Source: Rhodospirillaceae bacterium (GTDB lineage Bacteria > Pseudomonadota > Alphaproteobacteria > Rhodospirillales > Casp-alpha2). From it: 64,000 nucleotides of DNA. The position numbers were made by a program, and so were the translations under genes. Of this stretch, positions 45,259 to 55,175 are shown piece after piece. The notes under the pieces were generated by a model. The model was not told where the DNA came from. It made no database searches and saw nothing but the letters and a program-made list of their open reading frames with translations. Numbering within the stretch: position 1 is the first letter of the stretch; each line of letters opens with the position of its first letter. The stretch lies in NCBI GenBank assembly GCA_018665815.1, contig JABJBP010000009.1, forward strand, positions 1-64,000, read 5' to 3'.

Positions 45259-46227
45259 ATGGGAACTGGATTAATTTATACGGCCAGCGGTCTCGACCGT
45301 GCCGCCAACCAACGCAGCGATGCCGATTGGGTTGCAGCGCGTCTGGCCGAGCCCGACATGCGGCTGGTACCTGTATGGCGCAACCAAAATTTGGTCAACG
45401 GCGACGCGCACGCGCCCGTGCCGGCCATGCCGCGAGGCGACCAAGCTCGGCACCTCATTTCGCAAGGCGGAAGCCTTGTATTTTTGGGATTGGCCGAAGG
45501 CACGCCGTTGTTTTCCGCTGACTTCTCATCGATGGCGGAGAATGAAGCGCTGAGCCTTGCCGTTAGGATGGTTGATGGCGATGCCAGTTTTGTCGATCTC
45601 AGAGCGACCGGCTGGCTGTTGCCACGCGACCAGGCTGCGGTTCTGGCCTACGCGCGCGGCCTTTCCTATTGGCACCGATCACACGCGTTCTGCGGGCGCT
45701 GCGGCCAACCAACCGCCATCCATCAAGGCGGCCATATGCGCAAATGCACGGACGATGCATGCGCGCGTGAAACCTACCCCCGCACGGACCCGGCCGTGAT
45801 TATGCTGGTCACCGATGACGGCATCGGCGGCCACGGGCCCAGATGCCTGTTGGGGCGGCACCACCGCTGGAATTTCGCCATGTATTCGACCCTGGCCGGA
45901 TTCGTCGAGCCCGGCGAAAGTCTGGAAGAAGCCGTGGCCCGCGAGGTCTTCGAAGAAGCCGGTGTCCCCGTTACCGATGTGACCTACATGGCTTCTCAAC
46001 CCTGGCCCTTCCCGGCCTCGCTGATGCTCGGCTACTGGGCAAAGGCGACATCCGTGGACATCAATATCGACGACGACGAGCTTCAAGATGCGCGCTGGTT
46101 CACCGTCGATGACGTCGCCGCCTTCGGCGAATGGGGTGCCGATATACCCGACGATATGCCACGCCTGCCGCGCAAGGACTCGATCGCACGCTGGCTGATT
46201 GAGACCTGGCGCGATGAACACACCTAA
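45259..46227 (+). CDS. nudC: NAD(P)H pyrophosphatase (Nudix), NudC
   Basis: The enzyme hydrolyses NADH and can remove NAD caps from RNA. The 322-residue form, started at ATG 45259, has the zinc ribbon CGRCGQP and C-x4-C (CTDDAC), and the Nudix box GFVEPGESLEEAVAREVFEEAGV (reported here by its ends: G at the start, REVFEEAGV at the end). MASQPWPFPASLMLGYWA is the NudC-specific SQPWPFPxS motif. A large inverted-repeat element follows directly. Confidence 0.95.
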   Translation: MGTGLIYTASGLDRAANQRSDADWVAARLAEPDMRLVPVWRNQNLVNGDAHAPVPAMPRGDQARHLISQGGSLVFLGLAEGTPLFSADFSSMAENEALSLAVRMVDGDASFVDLRATGWLLPRDQAAVLAYARGLSYWHRSHAFCGRCGQPTAIHQGGHMRKCTDDACARETYPRTDPAVIMLVTDDGIGGHGPRCLLGRHHRWNFAMYSTLAGFVEPGESLEEAVAREVFEEAGVPVTDVTYMASQPWPFPASLMLGYWAKATSVDINIDDDELQDARWFTVDDVAAFGEWGADIPDDMPRLPRKDSIARWLIETWRDEHT

Positions 46228-46230
46228 GGC

Positions 46231-46508
46231 GCGCTCTTTATTTTAGCCCCTCAAACGCCGGGCGGTTGCTCCGTTCGCTTGGCTTACGGGCCATAGGGCC
46301 CGGCGCGCGTTGCGCTTGCCTCCGGGCTAGCGCCCGTCGGTAACATTGTCCTCCAACCGATGGAGAACCGGCAATTGCACCATTGTTAATCGTTTATGGA
46401 ACCGACGAGCTTTGCTCGGAGGCAAGCGCGACCGCGCGTCGCGCGCCAGCGCGTGAGCCAAGGTTGCGGAGCAACCGCCCGGCGCCTGAGGGGCCATAAT
46501 AAAGAGCG
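46231..46508. repeat. 278-bp imperfect inverted-repeat element between nudC and dinB
   Basis: The left arm (46231-46342) and right arm (46398-46508) are imperfect reverse complements over about 110 bases. Shared blocks include GCGCTCTTTATT, GCCCCTCA, CGCCGGGCGGTTGCTCCG and GCGCTTGCCTCCG. The spacer of about 55 bases (46343-46397) is AT-richer and contains CAATTG. No open reading frame or transposase is inside. It has the form of a MITE-like element or a giant hairpin that may also end transcription from both flanking convergent genes. It fills the whole 308-base gap. Confidence 0.75.
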
Positions 46509-46535
46509 GCAACACATACTTCTAAAAAACACACC

Positions 46536-47804
46536 TCACTCCAAACCACTAAACAAATCCGGCGGATCGGCCTCGATGGCCGAGCACAAATCAGCGACAC
46601 CGATCCCGATCAGCCGGAAATAGCGGCCATCGGCCTCCGCTTCAATGAGTGCTTCCGCATGATAGCGGATCACGTCGGCTTTCTGTGTCGGGTTCGGCAA
46701 TTGCCGGTTGCGGGTCAGAATTTGAAAATCGCCAGTCTTCAACTTCAACACGACCGTGCCCCCGGCGATGCCTTTGTCCGCAAGCCGCTTGCCGACCCGT
46801 TCACACAGTGGGCCGACGGCTTCCTTGAGGGCATCAGCGCCGTTCATGTTTTGGCGGAAGGTCGTCTCGGCGGAAACACTTTTCGACGTTCCATCCGTAT
46901 TCACCTTGCGGCCGTCCTCGCCTTGGACGTAGCCGGCGAGCCGGCGCCCGAATTTGCCATAGCGCGCGACCAGTTCCATTTCCGGCATATCTTGCAACTG
47001 GCCGATGGTTTCGATCCCCTGCTCGGCCATTTTGGCCGCCGTGACCTTGCCGACACCATTGATTTTGCTGACCGGCAAGGTCGCCACAAATTCTTTGGCC
47101 TCGGCTTCACCAATCACCGAAAAGCCGCGCGGCTTATCCAAATCAGACGCCAACTTGGCGAGGAATTTATTATAAGACAGGCCAATGGAAACCGTGATCC
47201 CAACCTCATCCTCTATGCGTCGCTGGGCTTCGGCCAACGCCATTGCCGGTAAGGGGTCGCTGACACCGCGCGCCTCGTCGGACATATCCAAATACGCTTC
47301 ATCCAAAGACACCGGCTGGATTACCGGCGTCGCGTCCAGGAAGATCGCCTTAATCTGCTGAGACACTTGGCGGTACTTGGCCATGTCGGTCGGCACGACG
47401 ACCGCCCCCGGACACATTTCCATAGCCTTGAACATGGGCATGGCCGAGCGCGGCCCGAATTGCCGGGCGATGTAACACGCCGTGGTGACAACGCCGCGGC
47501 CACCGGCGTGGCCGACGATGACCGGTTTGTCGCGGAGACTGGGGTCGTCGCGTTTTTCAACCGCCGCATAGAACGCATCGCAGTCGATATGGGCAATATC
47601 CAGGCCCGCCAATTCGGCGTGGCAGATCACCCGGATTGAGCCGCATGCGGGACAATCCAAAGGGCCGTCGGGGAAATAACTGAGACAATCGCGACACAAA
47701 GTCGGGCCGGCGCCCGTCCGAAGGGTTTCGGGCGGTTTCAATGCCGCTTGCGAGGCCGGTTCCAACGGTACCGCCGCCGTGTCTTCAAGGCCGTTTTGAG
47801 CCAA
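46536..47804 (-). CDS. dinB: DNA polymerase IV (DinB, Y family)
   Basis: This error-prone translesion polymerase has 422 residues. An N-terminal zinc-ribbon-like region, CRDC and CPAC (about 38-56), precedes the palm, an extension seen in some alphaproteobacterial DinBs. Catalytic acids are in HIDCDAFYAAVEKRDDP and VSLDEAYLDMS. Little-finger signatures include RKVNTDGTSKSVSAETTF. A perfect LexA-type box stands 26 bases upstream of the start, so the gene is SOS-regulated. Confidence 0.95.
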   Translation of the reverse strand: MAQNGLEDTAAVPLEPASQAALKPPETLRTGAGPTLCRDCLSYFPDGPLDCPACGSIRVICHAELAGLDIAHIDCDAFYAAVEKRDDPSLRDKPVIVGHAGGRGVVTTACYIARQFGPRSAMPMFKAMEMCPGAVVVPTDMAKYRQVSQQIKAIFLDATPVIQPVSLDEAYLDMSDEARGVSDPLPAMALAEAQRRIEDEVGITVSIGLSYNKFLAKLASDLDKPRGFSVIGEAEAKEFVATLPVSKINGVGKVTAAKMAEQGIETIGQLQDMPEMELVARYGKFGRRLAGYVQGEDGRKVNTDGTSKSVSAETTFRQNMNGADALKEAVGPLCERVGKRLADKGIAGGTVVLKLKTGDFQILTRNRQLPNPTQKADVIRYHAEALIEAEADGRYFRLIGIGVADLCSAIEADPPDLFSGLE

Positions 47805-47829
47805 CTCGAAACCCTACTTGATTTCAATT

Positions 47830-47844
47830 GTTCATATTTTGTTC
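47830..47844 (-). promoter_or_regulatory. LexA-binding SOS box upstream of dinB
   Basis: GTTC-ATATTTT-GTTC matches the alphaproteobacterial LexA consensus GTTCN7GTTC exactly. It begins 26 bases upstream of the dinB ATG, in the AT-rich 98-base gap between pheA and dinB, where a LexA-controlled promoter is expected. This is consistent with DNA-damage induction of translesion synthesis. Confidence 0.85.
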
Positions 47845-47902
47845 ACGTTAAAAATGCAGCTATCCGCTGGCGCTGTCAAGGCGCAGGCGCGCCAATGAAG
47901 GC

Positions 47903-48760
47903 TTATTTGGTGCCGTTGCGGCGCTGGCGGAACGGGTGCGCCGGGTAGGTGCCCAGCACGTGAACTTCATCGGTAAAGAAATCAAGTTCTTCCAGGGCCA
48001 ATTTCAATGATGTCTGGTCCGGACGGCCTTCCACATCGGCATAGAATTGCGCGGCGACGAAATCCTCGTCGACGTAGCTTTCCAGCTTGGTCATGTTGAC
48101 GCCGTTGGTGGCGAACCCGCCCATGACTTTATAGAGCGACCCCGGCACGTTGCGGACCCGGAAGGTGAACGTCGTGATCAGGTTCGGGGTTTCGGACGGC
48201 GGCGGGGCGGCTTCACGGGCCATGACAACAAACCGCGTGGTGTTGTGAGTGGCGTCCTCGACATCCCCGCGAAGCGAGGCCAAGCCATACATTTCCCCCG
48301 CCAACTCGGAGCTGATCGCCGCCTGGGTCTTGTCACCGGCCTCGGCAATGTCGTGGGCTGCACCGGCCGTATCGGCATGGACGACGGGTTGAACACCCAA
48401 TTCGCGGATCAGATTTCGGCACTGGTTCAGCGCATGGACGTGAGAATGCACGTGGGTGATCTCGTCAATATCGGTGCCCGGCACCGCCAGCAATTGGTGG
48501 TTCACGCGGAGGAAATGCTCGGCGATGATATAAAGACCCGAGCCCGGCAACAGATGATGGATATCGGCGACCCGCCCGGCGACCGAATTATCGATGGGGA
48601 TCATGGCATAGCGCGCGCGGCCGCTGGTCACGGCCTCAAACGCGTCCTCGAACGCGGCGGACGGCAGGGGCTCCATATCCGGATACACTTCCCTGCAAGC
48701 CATATTCGAATAGGCCCCAAGGACGCCCTGGAAGGAGATGGTATTGTCAGGATCGGCCAT
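47903..48760 (-). CDS. pheA: prephenate dehydratase
   Basis: This enzyme decarboxylates and dehydrates prephenate to phenylpyruvate, for phenylalanine. Starting at ATG 48760 gives 285 residues. The N-terminal catalytic domain has FQGVLGAYSN, PIDNSVAGRV and THNTTRFVVM (catalytic Thr); the ACT domain begins near 200 with TTFTFRVRNVPGSLYKVM and ESYV for allosteric control. An upstream extension of the frame to 49147 only overlaps kdsB and is not real. It lies 22 bases after kdsB on the same strand. Confidence 0.96.
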   Translation of the reverse strand: MADPDNTISFQGVLGAYSNMACREVYPDMEPLPSAAFEDAFEAVTSGRARYAMIPIDNSVAGRVADIHHLLPGSGLYIIAEHFLRVNHQLLAVPGTDIDEITHVHSHVHALNQCRNLIRELGVQPVVHADTAGAAHDIAEAGDKTQAAISSELAGEMYGLASLRGDVEDATHNTTRFVVMAREAAPPPSETPNLITTFTFRVRNVPGSLYKVMGGFATNGVNMTKLESYVDEDFVAAQFYADVEGRPDQTSLKLALEELDFFTDEVHVLGTYPAHPFRQRRNGTK

Positions 48761-48782
48761 GTCAGTCACCGGTTTCGGGCAT

Positions 48783-49541
48783 TCAGGCGCCCAAAGTTTT
48801 GCGGGCGCGGTCCAATTCGGCGGGAGTATCGACACCGAGGGGGACCGTGTCAACGAGTGCCACGTCGATGCGCATGCCGTTCTCCAGGGCGCGCAATTGT
48901 TCCAATCGCTCGCGCTGTTCCAAGACGCCGGGCGCCAAGGTGACGAACCGTTCCAATGCCAATCGCCGGTACGCGTAAATGCCGATGTGATGGTAGAGCG
49001 GACCGTCGACCCCATCGCCGACGTCGTGCGGCACGGTCGCACGACTGAAATAAAGCGCGCGGCCCACGGTTTCGCCGGCGCCCAGCCCAACCACCGCCTT
49101 GACGACGTTCGGGTTATCACGTTCGTCAGGCTCGGTGATTTCGGCAATCAATGTAGCAATATCGCAATCCGCACCTGACAAAGGCGCTAAGACGGCGCGC
49201 ACGGTCTCGGGCTCAATCGTCGGCAGATCGCCCTGCAGATTGACGACCGCGTTAAACCGTCCTTCGCCGTCTGATTTTGATAACGCTTCATATATTCGGT
49301 CAGACCCCGAGGGATGGTCAGGATCGGTCAACACCGCTTCGCCGCCGGCGTCGCGAACCGCTTCGAATATGGCTTGCTCGGCGCACGCAACGATAACCGG
49401 CCCAACATCGGCCTCCATGGCGCGGCGCCAGACCTGGACAATCATCGGCTGGCCGGCGATATCGGCAAGCGGTTTGTCGGGCAGGCGGGTTGAGGCCAGC
49501 CTAGCCGGGATCAGGACAATGGGATTTAAAGGCTCTGTCAT
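48783..49541 (-). CDS. kdsB: 3-deoxy-manno-octulosonate cytidylyltransferase
   Basis: This enzyme activates Kdo as CMP-Kdo for lipopolysaccharide inner core. The 252-residue protein has the nucleotide-binding [16 protein letters not shown] at the N-terminus, [11 protein letters not shown] and [10 protein letters not shown], and [15 protein letters not shown]. The kdsB-pheA pair with a divergent cytochrome c gene is a common order in this group. Confidence 0.96.
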   Translation of the reverse strand: MTEPLNPIVLIPARLASTRLPDKPLADIAGQPMIVQVWRRAMEADVGPVIVACAEQAIFEAVRDAGGEAVLTDPDHPSGSDRIYEALSKSDGEGRFNAVVNLQGDLPTIEPETVRAVLAPLSGADCDIATLIAEITEPDERDNPNVVKAVVGLGAGETVGRALYFSRATVPHDVGDGVDGPLYHHIGIYAYRRLALERFVTLAPGVLEQRERLEQLRALENGMRIDVALVDTVPLGVDTPAELDRARKTLGA

Positions 49542-49673
49542 AGGGCGAGCATAACCATCTGATTCGAACCGCGAAAGGGCCGAACTATTGCTTGCGCAAA
49601 GTTAGCATCGGATGATTGAACTGCCCGAGGGAAGCGGTTAAAGTTCGGCCAAGATCGTCAGAGGGGAAGCTCG

Positions 49674-50204
49674 ATGAAATTCTCGTGGTTTGAAAAAATA
49701 AGTTTCGGACTTTTGATTGCGGCCTGGGCTATCTACGGCAGCCACATGCTGGGCGACACACTCGTTCATGCTGAGGAATTGAAAAAACCGGCTTACGCCG
49801 TCGCCATGGCCGATGCGGCTCCCGCCAAGGGCGGCGCTGCCGCGGTCATGGAAAACGCCATGACCATGCTGGCTTCCGCAACTCCCGACAAGGGCGCCAA
49901 GTTGTTCAAGAAATGCAAATCGTGCCACACGGTGGCCAAGGGCGGCAAAAACACAGTCGGCCCGAACCTTTGGGATGTTGTCGGCCGGGCCAAGGCCAGC
50001 GCGGCGGGTTTCAAATATTCCGGCGCTTTGACCGACAAGGGCGGCGATTGGAGCTACGCCGATCTGGATGCCTTCATCACCAGCCCGAAAGCTTTCGCCA
50101 AGGGCACAAAGATGAGCTTCGCTGGTCTGAAGAAAGCCGGCGATCGGGCGGCGATGCTGGTGTATCTGCGCTCGCTCAGCGATTCGCCGAAGCCGCTGCC
50201 GTAA
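49674..50204 (+). CDS. membrane-anchored cytochrome c (CycM-like)
   Basis: The 176-residue protein has an uncleaved N-terminal anchor (ISFGLLIAAWAIYGSHML), an Ala-rich linker, and a class-I c-type domain with the haem motif CKSCH and the sixth-ligand Met in GTKMSFAGL. Members carry electrons from the bc1 complex to a terminal oxidase at the periplasmic face. A GGGGAAG site precedes the ATG. It is divergent from kdsB. Confidence 0.92.
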   Translation: MKFSWFEKISFGLLIAAWAIYGSHMLGDTLVHAEELKKPAYAVAMADAAPAKGGAAAVMENAMTMLASATPDKGAKLFKKCKSCHTVAKGGKNTVGPNLWDVVGRAKASAAGFKYSGALTDKGGDWSYADLDAFITSPKAFAKGTKMSFAGLKKAGDRAAMLVYLRSLSDSPKPLP

Positions 50205-50205
50205 T

Positions 50206-50982
50206 TTGACCACGGATCTCAACGCCCTCGCCACGTTCGCCGAAGAACTGGCCGACGCGGCCCGCACGGTTTCGCTCAAATATTTCCGCACCGCCGTTGA
50301 CGCCGACGCGAAAGCCGACGCCAGCCCGGTGACCATTGCCGACCGAGAGACCGAAACGCTGCTCCGCGACATGATCGAGGCGCAGTTTCCCAATCACGGT
50401 ATATTCGGCGAAGAACATGGCAGCGTGCGCACCGACGCCGAGTTTGTTTGGGTGCTCGACCCCATCGACGGGACGAAGACGTTCATTACGGGCCGACCGA
50501 TGTTCGGCACCCTGATCGGCCTCCTTCGCGACAGCCGCGCCGTCATGGGCGTCATGGACATGCCTGCCATCAATGAACGCTGGGTCGGCATCGACGGAAC
50601 GACAACATTATTCAACGGCCAGCCGGTTTCCACCCGCCCTTGTCAGTCCATCAACACGTCGTGGCTTTACGCCACATCGCCGACAATGTTCACCGAAGAT
50701 CATTTCCCGGCCTTCGACCGCCTCCGCGACGCCAGCCGTTACGGCAACTGGGGCGCCGAATGCATGGCCTACGGGTTGCTGGCCAACGGCTGGGTCGACA
50801 TTGTTTGCGAGGACACCATGGGGCCCTATGACTACGTCGCGCTGGTCCCCATTGTTGAAGGCGCCGGTGGCGTCATGACCACGTGGGCCGGCCAGCCGCT
50901 CAATCTGGATAGCGACGGCACTGTACTGGCTGTCGGCGACCCGACGTTGCATATCAAGGCGATGGAAATCCTCGCCGGATGA
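50206..50982 (+). CDS. hisN: histidinol-phosphatase, inositol monophosphatase family
   Basis: The 258-residue magnesium-dependent phosphatase has the IMPase motifs GEEHG, WVLDPIDGTKTFITGRP and WGAECMAYGLLANGWVDI. In alphaproteobacteria this subfamily supplies the histidinol-phosphatase step when the HAD-type enzyme is absent. The start is a TTG at 50206, one base after the cytochrome c stop. An alternative is another phosphomonoester such as inositol phosphate. Confidence 0.87.
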   Translation: MTTDLNALATFAEELADAARTVSLKYFRTAVDADAKADASPVTIADRETETLLRDMIEAQFPNHGIFGEEHGSVRTDAEFVWVLDPIDGTKTFITGRPMFGTLIGLLRDSRAVMGVMDMPAINERWVGIDGTTTLFNGQPVSTRPCQSINTSWLYATSPTMFTEDHFPAFDRLRDASRYGNWGAECMAYGLLANGWVDIVCEDTMGPYDYVALVPIVEGAGGVMTTWAGQPLNLDSDGTVLAVGDPTLHIKAMEILAG

Positions 50983-51058
50983 AATTCGGTCACAATGGCG
51001 CCATAAAGGTCGGCCATATCTTGATCCCGCGACCGCCAGACCCCAATATTCGGATACC

Positions 51059-52933
51059 ATGATGAAACGAATGACACGCGCCATGGCCGGGTTCGCGACC
51101 GGCCTAATTATCGCCCTCCCCGCAGCCCTCCCCGTGGCCTTTCCGGCAACCGCCGGCACGCTTGACGGTGTCGAGGGCAAGCCGGGCATCGCCATGCACG
51201 GGGATTTGAAATACAAGCCCGGGTTCACACATTTTGATTACGTCAATCCCACCGCACCAAAGGGCGGGACGGTCCGGCTGCATACCATCGGCACCTTCGA
51301 TAATTTCAATACCTTCATCATCAAGGGTAACGGCGCGGCGGGCACGGGGTTTACCTACAACACCCTGATGTCCGGATCCGCCGATGAAGCGTTCAGCCAA
51401 TATGGCGAGCTGGCAGAAGAAGTCTTTATGCCCGAGGACCGATCCTGGGTCGCCTTCAAGCTCAGGAAGGAAGCCAAATGGCACGACGGCAAACCGGTCA
51501 CCGTTGCCGACGTGATCTGGTCTTTCAACACGCTCATAGAAAAAGGCTCGCCCTTTTACAGGTTCTATTATGGTTCCGTAGCCAAGGTGCGCGAGGTCGC
51601 GGAACGCACCGTGCGTTTTGATTTCAAACCCGGCGAAAACCGCGAGCTGCCGTTGATCTTGGGCCAGTTGACGGTCCTGCCGAAGCATTATTGGGCGAGC
51701 CGCGACTTCACCAAGACCACACTGGAACCGCCGCTCGGGTCCGGCCCCTACAAGGTCAAATCCTTTGAGGCCGGACGCTTCGTCACCATTGAGCGGGTCA
51801 AGGATTACTGGGGCAAAGATCTGCCCGTCCACCGTGGCAATTACAATTTCAATACCATTCGATTTGATTATTACCGCGACAGCACCATCGCCTTGGAAGC
51901 CTTCAAGGCCGGTGAATATGATTATCGGTCTGAAAATTCATCAAAAGCCTGGGCCACTGCCTACAAGTTCAAGGCCGTCGAAAAGGGGCTGATCAAGAAG
52001 GAAGAGATCAGCCATAACCGCTCATCGGGCATGCAGGGCTTTGTCTACAATACGCGCCGCGAGATGTTCAAGGACCCGAAACTCCGGGCCGCGCTGGCCT
52101 ATGGCTTTGACTTCGAATGGTCGAACAAAAATCTGTTCTACGGGCAATATGCCCGGTCGCGCAGTTACTTCGACAATTCCGAACTGGCCGCCACCGGCCT
52201 GCCGGGGCCTGATGAGTTGAAACTGCTGGAGCCATTCAAAGGCAAAATTCCAGATAAAGTCTTCACCAAATCCTATAGCCCGCCGACAGGCGGCGGCCCG
52301 AAGCCGTTGCGCAAGAACCTGCGCATTGCCGGCAAGCTGTTGAAGGAAGCCGGATGGGTGATCAAGGACGGCAAGCGGGTGAATGCGGAGACAGGCAAGG
52401 CGCTTGAATTCGAGGTGTTGCTGGTCAGCCCCCTGTTTGAGCGCGTCGTCCTGCCATTCGCCAAGAACCTGGAAAAGCTGGGCGTTAAAATCAGCGTGCG
52501 TACGGTTGATTCGTCGCAATATCGCCGACGCCTTCAGACCTATGATTTCGATATGATCGTCAGCGGGTTCGGGCAATCCCTGTCGCCCGGCAATGAGCAA
52601 CGCAACTACTGGGGCTCTACAGCCGCCGATTTGGAAGGCGGGCGCAATTCCATCGGCATTAAGGACCCGGTGATCGATCAGTTGATTGAGAAGGTCATCG
52701 CCGCGCCCAGCCGCCAGGGCCTGATCGCCGCTGTCCGCAGCCTGGACCGGGTTCTGCAGTGGGGCCACTGGGTCATCCCGCACTGGCACGCCACATATGA
52801 CCGCGTTGCCTATTGGGACAAATTCGGCCGGCCGAAGATTACGCCCATCCAAGGCAACCAGTTCACCGCCTGGTGGGTCGACCCAGCCCGCGACAAAGCG
52901 CTGGCCGGCAAACTTCAGTCGGCCAAGGAATAG
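51059..52933 (+). CDS. yejA: peptide ABC transporter substrate-binding protein YejA
   Basis: The 624-residue periplasmic protein has a signal peptide (MARAMAGF-type start, cleavage near FPATA) and the bacterial extracellular solute-binding family 5 fold: KGGTVRLHTIGTFDNF, AKWHDGKPVTVADVIW, PPLGSGPYKVKSFEAG. It delivers oligopeptides (in E. coli also microcin C) to YejBEF. It is the first gene of a complete yejABEF operon. Confidence 0.92.
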   Translation: MMKRMTRAMAGFATGLIIALPAALPVAFPATAGTLDGVEGKPGIAMHGDLKYKPGFTHFDYVNPTAPKGGTVRLHTIGTFDNFNTFIIKGNGAAGTGFTYNTLMSGSADEAFSQYGELAEEVFMPEDRSWVAFKLRKEAKWHDGKPVTVADVIWSFNTLIEKGSPFYRFYYGSVAKVREVAERTVRFDFKPGENRELPLILGQLTVLPKHYWASRDFTKTTLEPPLGSGPYKVKSFEAGRFVTIERVKDYWGKDLPVHRGNYNFNTIRFDYYRDSTIALEAFKAGEYDYRSENSSKAWATAYKFKAVEKGLIKKEEISHNRSSGMQGFVYNTRREMFKDPKLRAALAYGFDFEWSNKNLFYGQYARSRSYFDNSELAATGLPGPDELKLLEPFKGKIPDKVFTKSYSPPTGGGPKPLRKNLRIAGKLLKEAGWVIKDGKRVNAETGKALEFEVLLVSPLFERVVLPFAKNLEKLGVKISVRTVDSSQYRRRLQTYDFDMIVSGFGQSLSPGNEQRNYWGSTAADLEGGRNSIGIKDPVIDQLIEKVIAAPSRQGLIAAVRSLDRVLQWGHWVIPHWHATYDRVAYWDKFGRPKITPIQGNQFTAWWVDPARDKALAGKLQSAKE

Positions 52934-52969
52934 CTGCCGGAACCCTTAAAAAGGCGTTAGATTAGCCAT

Positions 52970-54091
52970 ATGTACGCCTATATCATCCGCCGCCTGTTGC
53001 TGATCATTCCGACACTGTTCGGGATCATGGTCATTAATTTCGTCGTCGTGCAGTTCGTGCCCGGCGGCCCCGTCGAACAGATGATCGCGCAGATCACCGG
53101 TGATTCCGTTGACGCCACCGCCCGGGTCGGCGGCCAGGCGGGCCAGGAAACCGCCAGTTCAACACAGTCAAAAACCACCGCTGGCAAATCCGGCGACGGC
53201 GGCGCCAGCCGCTACCGCGGCGCGCAAGGTCTGCCGCCGGAATTGATCAAACAAATCGAGAAACAGTTCGGCCTCGACAAGCCCATCCACGAGCGGTTCG
53301 TGCTGATGATCGGGAATTACCTGCGCTTCGATTTCGGCAACAGTTATTTCCAGGACCGCAACGTCACGCAACTGGTCATCGACAAGATGCCGGTGTCCAT
53401 ATCATTGGGTATCTGGACGACATTATTGGTCTATCTGATTTCCATTCCCTTGGGCGTTGCGAAGGCTGTCCGGGACGGGTCGAAATTCGATGTCTGGACA
53501 TCGGGCGCGGTGATTTTCGGTAATGCCATCCCGGGATTCCTGTTCGCTATCTTACTCATCGTGTTGTTCGCCGGCGGACGCTATTTCGACTGGTTCCCGC
53601 TGCGCGGTCTGACCTCGCCGAATTTCGAAAGCCTCTCAACGCTCGGCCAAATCGGTGATTACTTCTGGCACATGGCGTTGCCTGTCCTCTCCATGGTCAT
53701 CGGCGGGTTTGCCGGGCTCACCATGTTGACCAAAAATTCGTTTATCGAAGAAATCAATAAGCAGTACGTGACCACGGCACGCTCAAAAGGCTTGAAACAA
53801 AAAGAGGTGCTTTACGGGCACATCTTCCGCAACGCCATGCTGATTGTCATCGCCGGATTCCCAAGCGCCTTTATCGGCATTTTGTTCACCGGCGCGCTGT
53901 TGACCGAAGTGATCTTTTCCCTCGATGGACTTGGCCTATTGGGTTTCGAAGCGGTGGTGAAACGCGATTATCCGCTGATGTTCGGCACGTTATATTTCTT
54001 CACGCTGTTAGGCCTGTTGATGGGGATCATCGGCGACATCATGTACCACATCATCGATCCCCGGATCGATTTCGAGGCGCGCGATGTTTGA
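52970..54091 (+). CDS. yejB: peptide ABC transporter permease YejB
   Basis: The 373-residue inner-membrane permease begins with [20 protein letters not shown] and contains PGGPVEQM, a Ser/Thr/Gly-rich periplasmic loop (about 48-82) and the EAA-like cytoplasmic [19 protein letters not shown]. The C-terminal [20 protein letters not shown] is typical. The gene is 36 bases after yejA and overlaps yejE by eight bases. Confidence 0.95.
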   Translation: MYAYIIRRLLLIIPTLFGIMVINFVVVQFVPGGPVEQMIAQITGDSVDATARVGGQAGQETASSTQSKTTAGKSGDGGASRYRGAQGLPPELIKQIEKQFGLDKPIHERFVLMIGNYLRFDFGNSYFQDRNVTQLVIDKMPVSISLGIWTTLLVYLISIPLGVAKAVRDGSKFDVWTSGAVIFGNAIPGFLFAILLIVLFAGGRYFDWFPLRGLTSPNFESLSTLGQIGDYFWHMALPVLSMVIGGFAGLTMLTKNSFIEEINKQYVTTARSKGLKQKEVLYGHIFRNAMLIVIAGFPSAFIGILFTGALLTEVIFSLDGLGLLGFEAVVKRDYPLMFGTLYFFTLLGLLMGIIGDIMYHIIDPRIDFEARDV

Positions 54092-55175
54092 CGCCCCCGA
54101 TCACCCTTCGACCGCCCAGGCGGCGCTCAAAACAGAGCACTTTTTGGGTTTCCGTGTCACCCCGATCACGCGCCGCCGCATTGAGAACTTCAAGCGCAAC
54201 CGCCGCGGTTACGTGTCGTTTTGGATATTTCTAGTAATCTTCTTCGTCACGCTGTTCGCCGAGGTCATCGCCAATGACAAACCCCTGTTGGTGTCCTTCG
54301 ATGGCAGCCTTTATGTGCCGGCGGTTATTGAGTATCCGGAAACCGCGTTTGGCGGCGAGTTCCAAACCGAGGCCGATTACCGCGACGAGTTCGTGGCCGA
54401 ACTGATCAATGAAAAGGGCTGGATGCTTTGGCCGCCGGTGCGGTTTAGTTATGACACCGTCAATTATGAGCTTCCCGTCCCCGCCCCGGCACCGCCCAGC
54501 GCCGTCAACTGGCTGGGGACCGACGACCAGGGACGTGATGTGGTCGCGCGCCTCATATATGGCTTTCGCATCTCAGTGCTGTTCGGCTTCGTTCTCACCA
54601 TCATCAGTGCCGCCGTCGGCGTCTCGGTCGGCGCGTTCCAAGGGTTCTACGGCGGCGTGATCGACTTGATCGGGCAACGGTTTATTGAAATATGGGCCGG
54701 CATGCCGGTGCTTTATCTGTTAATTATTTTGGCCTCCATCATTACGCCCAATTTCTGGTGGCTGTTGGGCTTGTTGTTGTTGTTCAGCTGGATGGGTTTC
54801 GTCGGCGTCGTGCGCGCCGAATTCCTGCGCGCCCGCAACTTGGATTTTGTCCGCGCCGCCAGGGCCTTGGGCGCCTCCGATTTAGTGCTGATATACAAAC
54901 ACGTCCTGCCCAACGCCATGGTCGCGACCATCACCTTCATGCCGTTTACGTTGGCAGGCTCGATCACCACATTGACGGGATTGGATTTCCTGGGCTTTGG
55001 CCTACCGGCGGGCTCGCCGTCGCTGGGCGAATTATTGAACCAAGGCAAGGCCAACCTGACGGCCCCGTGGCTGGGCATATCCGGATTTTTCGTGATCGCC
55101 TTGATGCTGTCGCTTCTGGTATTCATAGGCGAAGCGGTGCGCGACGCATTTGATCCGAGAAAGGTCTACAAATGA
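54084..55175 (+). CDS. yejE: peptide ABC transporter permease YejE
   Basis: The 363-residue second permease has an N-terminal [18 protein letters not shown], a first helix at about 45-62, a long periplasmic segment (about 63-145), and the binding-protein-dependent transport domain with [18 protein letters not shown]. Its stop overlaps the yejF ATG (ATGA). Together with YejB it forms the channel. Confidence 0.95.
   Translation: MFDAPDHPSTAQAALKTEHFLGFRVTPITRRRIENFKRNRRGYVSFWIFLVIFFVTLFAEVIANDKPLLVSFDGSLYVPAVIEYPETAFGGEFQTEADYRDEFVAELINEKGWMLWPPVRFSYDTVNYELPVPAPAPPSAVNWLGTDDQGRDVVARLIYGFRISVLFGFVLTIISAAVGVSVGAFQGFYGGVIDLIGQRFIEIWAGMPVLYLLIILASIITPNFWWLLGLLLLFSWMGFVGVVRAEFLRARNLDFVRAARALGASDLVLIYKHVLPNAMVATITFMPFTLAGSITTLTGLDFLGFGLPAGSPSLGELLNQGKANLTAPWLGISGFFVIALMLSLLVFIGEAVRDAFDPRKVYK

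Noticed and set aside
48047-48943. 298-codon open frame on the plus strand opposite pheA and kdsB
   Set aside because: It is a shadow of two clearly recognised genes with no motif of its own.
48761-49147. Upstream extension of pheA into kdsB (129 extra codons)
   Set aside because: It overlaps kdsB in another frame and has Trp/Arg/Ser-rich noise; pheA conservation starts at 48760.
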